DNA of 9,047 bases from Scalindua sp964437425 (GTDB lineage Bacteria; Planctomycetota; Brocadiia; Brocadiales; Scalinduaceae), in contig CAYTGO010000094.1 in the NCBI GenBank assembly GCA_964437425.1, positions 1 to 9,047 of the forward strand, in the 5' to 3' direction. The translations under genes were made by a program, and so were the position numbers. The notes beneath the pieces are model-generated. The model searched no databases. It worked only from the letters and a program-made list of their open reading frames with translations, and was not told the origin of the DNA. Position 1 is the stretch's first letter. Each line of letters opens with the position of its first letter. Shown here in pieces: positions 5,805-9,047 of the stretch.

Positions 5805-7076
5805 TTGAAGAGGATTCTTTTTTCCATAATTGTTTTAATGTTTTATGTAACAAACTTATACGCACAAACACCTGAAAAATCGGCTGAAAAGACTCAAGAA
5901 CCGACAAAACAGGAAGAAAATATTGATAAAAAGCAGGATGATCTAAATCCATTAGATAAAGAAGCTTTGCTGAAAACGGAGCAAGTAGACAAATACATAA
6001 AAACTGCAAATTCTTTACGTGAAATCCAAAATGATTACAAAGGCGCTTTGGGTTATTACAAAAAGGCTATTGAGCTGGATCCGAAAAGATCTTCTCTTCA
6101 CTGGTACATAGCAGGTGTTTACTGGAAGCTTGATAACCACGCTAAGGCAATGGAACACCTGGAGTCATGCAGAAGACTGATGCCACAAGTTCCGGAAGAG
6201 CTGAATGAAGTAGACGATTTCATCGGCAAACTTATGGACTACCTGAATGTAGAGGAAAAAAGGGAAATTGCTCAGAGGAGAGTCAACGATAGAAGACAAC
6301 TAATGGAAGATGCTTTAAAAATAAACAAAGAGAAGTGGGAAGAAATGACGCTAGTACCGGCCGGCGAGTTTCTTATGGGAAGCAAAGAAGAGGACTTTAT
6401 CCCGGAAGAGATGCCTCAACACGCTGTAATCCTTGATACGTTTTATATTGACAGGTACGAGGTCACAAATGCACAGTATTGGGAATTCATGGATTATATA
6501 ATGAAGACTGGTGATCACAGCAAATGTTCACCCTCAGAACCTATTAATAAAAGCCATCTTCCCGGCAACTCTTTCAGAGGATATGAGTATAAATACTACA
6601 ATTATCCAGATTACCCTGTTACCAGGGTAGATTGGTATGATGCTTATGCTTATGCCGCGTGGGCCGGCAAACGTCTGCCTACAGAGGCTGAATGGGAAAA
6701 GGCCGCAAGAGGCACGGACGGAAGACGATTCCCTTGGGGCAATGTATGGGAAATCAAGTTTTGTAACGTAGGAACTGATGGCAATTTGCCTGTTACCGTA
6801 GGAAGTTTCGCGGAAGGAAACAGCGTTTACGGTTGCTACGATATGACGGGAAGTGTTTCTGAGTGGTGCGAAGACTGGTATCATCCTGAATATTACTTAA
6901 GTAGTCCTAAAAAAAATCCTAAGGGGCCGATAAAAGGTACCGGCAAAAGAATTATCAGAGGAGGATCCATGTTTGCCCAAAATGTCTACAAGCTACGCTG
7001 TGCAGTAAGAATGTTTGGGGAGCCTAGTGATAGAAACAAAAGCGTTGGATTCCGATGTGCAAAGGATGCTGAATAA
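5805..7076 (+). CDS. Exported TPR and FGE/SUMF1-fold (sulfatase-modifying factor-like) protein
   Basis: This is a 423-residue protein. Residues 1-20 form a signal peptide with a likely cut after 'NLYA'. A Lys/Glu/Gln-rich linker (21-60) follows, then a TPR-like helical region (about 61-125; 'ALGYYKKAIELDP'). A charged, probably helical stretch at 145-178 leads to an FGE-sulfatase domain (about 180-421). Domain signatures are 'VPAGEFLMGS', 'DRYEVTNAQYWEF', 'YPVTRVDWYDAYAYA', 'KRLPTEAEWEKAARG', 'YDMTGSVSEWCEDWY', 'IIRGGS' and 'VGFRCAKD'. True formylglycine-generating enzymes have two catalytic cysteines between GGS and the following RC motif. Here that stretch (389-397) contains none, so sulfatase activation is unlikely. 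Most bacterial homologues of this fold are binding or structural modules. No sulfatase gene lies nearby. The promoter at 5691-5719 and strong ribosome site support independent expression. Its substrate or partner is unknown. Confidence 0.9.
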   Translation: MKRILFSIIVLMFYVTNLYAQTPEKSAEKTQEPTKQEENIDKKQDDLNPLDKEALLKTEQVDKYIKTANSLREIQNDYKGALGYYKKAIELDPKRSSLHWYIAGVYWKLDNHAKAMEHLESCRRLMPQVPEELNEVDDFIGKLMDYLNVEEKREIAQRRVNDRRQLMEDALKINKEKWEEMTLVPAGEFLMGSKEEDFIPEEMPQHAVILDTFYIDRYEVTNAQYWEFMDYIMKTGDHSKCSPSEPINKSHLPGNSFRGYEYKYYNYPDYPVTRVDWYDAYAYAAWAGKRLPTEAEWEKAARGTDGRRFPWGNVWEIKFCNVGTDGNLPVTVGSFAEGNSVYGCYDMTGSVSEWCEDWYHPEYYLSSPKKNPKGPIKGTGKRIIRGGSMFAQNVYKLRCAVRMFGEPSDRNKSVGFRCAKDAE

Positions 7077-7170
7077 ATTTTATAAGATGTTCTGTCCACT
7101 TCTAGCCAGGTAGATATAGAGATAAGATCAAAAACAACTTTATCTTCCTCTGTCATTTTCGATTGCCTGC

Positions 7171-7196
7171 CAATATGTCGAACAGATGACATATTG
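7171..7196. repeat. Perfect 9-bp inverted repeat
   Basis: CAATATGTC (7171-7179) and GACATATTG (7188-7196) are exact inverted copies around eight bases. It lies between convergent gene ends and may fold in RNA read from either strand. No T-run follows on either side. Confidence 0.6.
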
Positions 7197-7219
7197 AGCA
7201 AAGCAAGTTGAATATAGAT

Positions 7220-7245
7220 TCTCTATGCCCGATCGGGTATAGAGA
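7220..7245. repeat. Near-perfect palindrome around GATC
   Basis: TCTCTATGCCC (7220-7230) faces GGGTATAGAGA (7235-7245) across the four-base centre GATC. Ten of eleven pairs are Watson-Crick and the eleventh is G-T, so the hairpin is complete in plus-strand RNA and has one C-A mismatch in minus-strand RNA. It lies 144 bp after the FGE-like stop codon. It could be a factor-dependent terminator or mRNA-end hairpin, or a protein-binding site; no T-run follows. Confidence 0.6.
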
Positions 7246-7322
7246 TAACAGAGAACAATGTTGAAGGAATATGATGTAGAAAAGACTAAGGTCTATAGTG
7301 CAGTGATTTAGACTGTATCCGC

Positions 7323-8573
7323 TTAATTTCGAGTTCTTGCTGCTTCTTCTTTTTGCCTGAATGCCTCCGCTTCTTCCATGGCTTCATCCGCTATTTTCTG
7401 CTTTTGAAATGCGTCGTCCTTTTCAGCAGCACCAGTAAGCTTCGCATCAAACTCTAATAAACTTGGCGAGCCTTGGGCAGTCTTACTTATCATCCTGTAT
7501 TTTTCAAATTCGTCACGTGCTGCAGCGGCATCACCCAACTTCTCAAAGGTCGCAGACTTATTATAATAGGCATCTGCATAACCTCGATCTATCTGAATTG
7601 TCTTATCATACTCTTCTATAGCTTCGTTAAACAATCCCTGCTTGTAGTAAATAGTACCAAGATCGAAATGTGCATCTGCATATTTAGGATCTATAGCGAC
7701 TACCTTCTTGAACGCCTCTAGTGCCTCATTGTATTTGTTATTGCTAGCAGAAATCACACCAAGATAGTAATGCGCATCAGCTTTCTCCGGATCAATTTCC
7801 AACGCCTTTCTTAGACTGTTAACAGCCTCATCCATCATGCCCTTAAGGTAATATACCAACCCGAGGTTACAATACGTATCAACATTACCCAGGTTTAGAT
7901 CATCCGCTATTTTCAGCTCCTTAAGCGCTTTATCATATTCATCCAAAGCAATATAGGCAATTCCCAGATTGTAATGCGCCTTTTCATATGCAGGTTTAAG
8001 TTCTATAGATCTTTCATATGAAGGTACCGCCTTCTCAAGCAAGTTAAGATCCTGATATGCGACACCCAGATTATAATGAGCACTCGGATTATATGGATCA
8101 TATTCCAGCACTTTATTATACTGTTCAAAAGCCAGATCCATTCGCCTTAACTGTTGGTAATAGATACCGAGTCTTATACGGGCATTCGAATCTTTAGGAT
8201 CATTCTCAACTGCACTTGTGTATATTGTAAGCTTATCTTCGGGAACCCCAATTTTCGTATACACCTCAGACAGCTTCTTATGGGCATCAAGATAATCCGG
8301 GCGCAAATCAACTGCCTTTCTATACTCCTTTGCAGCCTCCTCCAACATCTCCTTCTTGAAATATACATCTCCCAACTTACAATAGGTCTCAGCAGCATTT
8401 ATATCAAGATCTATGGCGACCTTATACTCTTCTATTGCCTTATCAAGCTTACCTTCAACGGCTAATTTATCACCAAGCCCTATATGGTTTTGCGCATTAT
8501 CGCAACCTACGGCAACACCAACCAAAACAGCTACAAATAAAATGTTATACCTATTTAGAAATTTTAACATCAT
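7323..8573 (-). CDS. TPR-repeat putative lipoprotein
   Basis: The 416-residue protein starts with a hydrophobic signal (about 8-23) ending in 'VAVGC'. Cys24 is a plausible lipidation site, although alanine at -3 is not ideal for a lipobox. Residues from about 27 to 366 are made almost entirely of 34-residue TPR units, about nine to ten, with repeated 'AHYNLGVAY' and 'ALEIDP' type motifs (for example 197-230, 231-264, 265-298, 299-332). The C-terminal 50 residues are Glu/Lys/Ala-rich and likely helical. TPR arrays are protein-binding scaffolds, so an envelope assembly or complex-tethering role is plausible, but no partner is evident. ATG at 8573 is followed directly by a second ATG. The upstream gene on the same strand encodes a related TPR protein 93 bp away, which suggests an operon arising by duplication. 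Confidence 0.9.
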   Translation of the reverse strand: MMLKFLNRYNILFVAVLVGVAVGCDNAQNHIGLGDKLAVEGKLDKAIEEYKVAIDLDINAAETYCKLGDVYFKKEMLEEAAKEYRKAVDLRPDYLDAHKKLSEVYTKIGVPEDKLTIYTSAVENDPKDSNARIRLGIYYQQLRRMDLAFEQYNKVLEYDPYNPSAHYNLGVAYQDLNLLEKAVPSYERSIELKPAYEKAHYNLGIAYIALDEYDKALKELKIADDLNLGNVDTYCNLGLVYYLKGMMDEAVNSLRKALEIDPEKADAHYYLGVISASNNKYNEALEAFKKVVAIDPKYADAHFDLGTIYYKQGLFNEAIEEYDKTIQIDRGYADAYYNKSATFEKLGDAAAARDEFEKYRMISKTAQGSPSLLEFDAKLTGAAEKDDAFQKQKIADEAMEEAEAFRQKEEAARTRN

Positions 8574-8590
8574 CTACATCATTTCCTTCC
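8574..8590 (-). promoter_or_regulatory. Ribosome binding site and two-codon leader before the TPR lipoprotein
   Basis: The minus strand has GGAAGGA (8590-8584), then after two bases a tiny frame ATG-ATG-TAG is followed at once by the gene's own ATG-ATG, all in one frame. The ribosome site is ten bases from the real start, somewhat long, and only one base from the leader ATG, which is too close for efficient use. The gene start at 8573 is therefore preferred. Confidence 0.4.
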
Positions 8591-8666
8591 TGTCTCTATA
8601 ATTAAAACAGCAAGCTCCTACGTAGTGTACGAACCAGTGTTTGTTAAATGCCATCTTCAGAAGCTA

Positions 8667-9047
8667 CTAATCATCATATTCCAATAACCAGTCCTTGAAG
8701 CTTGGAATCATATATCTCTGAACCCTCTCCTTATCCTCTACGCCTCGCAACGAAAGAGCAGCCGCTTCTGAACCAGTCTTAGCCTTTACAATTTTACTAT
8801 AGGTTATGTAATCATTATACGCTTGCGGCGTATTTCCCATTGAAGCATATATCTGACCTCTATTGTAAAACGCATCCTCATAGTTCCTATCAATCACTAG
8901 TACTAAATCATATTCTGCTATCGCACGGTCTAACTTACCCTGTTTGTGATAAACCACTGCTATATTAAACTGAGAATTAGTATGTTTAGGGTTTATTTCC
9001 AACGCTTTTCTGTTCATCTTTAATGCATCATCAAATTTTTCCTGGAA
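8667..9047 (-). CDS. TPR-repeat protein, C-terminal part only
   Basis: The reading frame is open from the right edge of the window to TAG at 8667, giving 126 visible residues. The beginning of the gene lies outside, and the ATG at 9017 is internal: ten in-frame codons precede it and complete the helix of a TPR unit. About two full TPR units are visible ('ALKMNRKALEINP', 'RAIAEYDLVLVIDR'), followed by a tail ending 'WLLEYDD'. The last TPR and the segment after it resemble the end of the repeat region in the downstream lipoprotein: 'EYD', 'IDR.Y.DA.YN', a short loop, then a 'K..GS' segment. This points to tandem paralogues. Cellular location and function cannot be told without the N-terminus. 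Confidence 0.88.
   Translation of the reverse strand, partial: FQEKFDDALKMNRKALEINPKHTNSQFNIAVVYHKQGKLDRAIAEYDLVLVIDRNYEDAFYNRGQIYASMGNTPQAYNDYITYSKIVKAKTGSEAAALSLRGVEDKERVQRYMIPSFKDWLLEYDD

Larger units (their letters stand above)
7077..7322. other. Convergent intergenic region with palindromes and repeats
   Basis: These 246 bp lie between the 3' ends of two convergent genes. They contain two hairpin-forming palindromes and an 11-base direct repeat (TATAGAGATAA at 7115-7125 and 7238-7248). A minus-strand frame stays open over 7077-7201, but it has no ribosome site and continues antisense into the FGE-like gene, and I recognise nothing in it. A plus-strand frame of 17 codons (7258-7311) is too short and featureless to call. 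No canonical T-tailed terminator is visible for either gene. Confidence 0.55.

Noticed and set aside
6986..7201. Minus-strand frame of 71 codons as a gene
   Set aside because: It overlaps the conserved 3' end of the FGE-like gene antisense, starts at TTG without a ribosome site and matches no family I know. It is kept only as a weak remnant hypothesis for the intergenic part.
7258..7311. Plus-strand 17-codon frame starting at ATG 7258
   Set aside because: Very short, no Shine-Dalgarno and no recognisable signal-peptide or toxin-like features.
7473..8601. Several frames on both strands within and around the TPR lipoprotein
   Set aside because: They are shadows of the TPR coding frame, which shows consistent 34-residue periodicity.

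Overview
The window is about 9 kb of AT-rich bacterial DNA (roughly 40% GC by eye). It shows a respiratory, menaquinone-type lifestyle: a type-B succinate dehydrogenase/fumarate reductase, an 11-heme membrane-anchored cytochrome c, secreted TPR proteins and a sulfatase-modifying-factor-like protein. This mix, with a HAO-like heme module and a NapC-like anchor, fits an anaerobic, cytochrome-rich lineage. An anammox-type planctomycete such as Scalindua or Kuenenia relatives is my best guess, but this is inference from gene content and base composition. A deltaproteobacterium-like or Nitrospirota-like host is not excluded. No tRNA, rRNA, CRISPR array or intact mobile element was seen.

Left part (1-5547, all on the minus strand, so read right to left): a multiheme cytochrome gene (5547-4348) ends at a clear intrinsic terminator (4266-4293). 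The tight cluster sdhC-sdhA-sdhB follows, with a 10-bp gap between sdhC and sdhA and a 4-bp overlap between sdhA and sdhB. After an 82-bp gap comes a PAS/HisKA sensor kinase that runs off the left edge. The terminator hairpin ends only 12 bp before the best sdhC start codon. Transcription of the sdh cluster from any promoter upstream of the hairpin must therefore pass through it.

Middle (5548-7076): a 257-bp divergent intergenic region holds a good plus-strand sigma70-like promoter and an 11-bp perfect inverted repeat, one arm of which overlaps the -35 box. The plus-strand gene (5805-7076, TTG start) encodes an exported protein with a TPR-like region and a C-terminal FGE/SUMF1-fold domain that lacks the catalytic cysteines of true formylglycine-generating enzymes.

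Right part (7077-9047): a 246-bp convergent intergenic region carries two palindromes and a short direct repeat. Beyond it are two related minus-strand TPR genes, a complete putative lipoprotein with about nine to ten TPR units and the 3' end of a second TPR protein cut by the right edge.

Functionally, the SdhCAB complex would exchange electrons between succinate/fumarate and the menaquinone pool. The 11-heme cytochrome looks like a quinol dehydrogenase passing electrons to the periplasmic side. The kinase may sense a redox or metabolic state through a cysteine-rich PAS domain. The TPR and FGE-like proteins are envelope proteins of unknown role.
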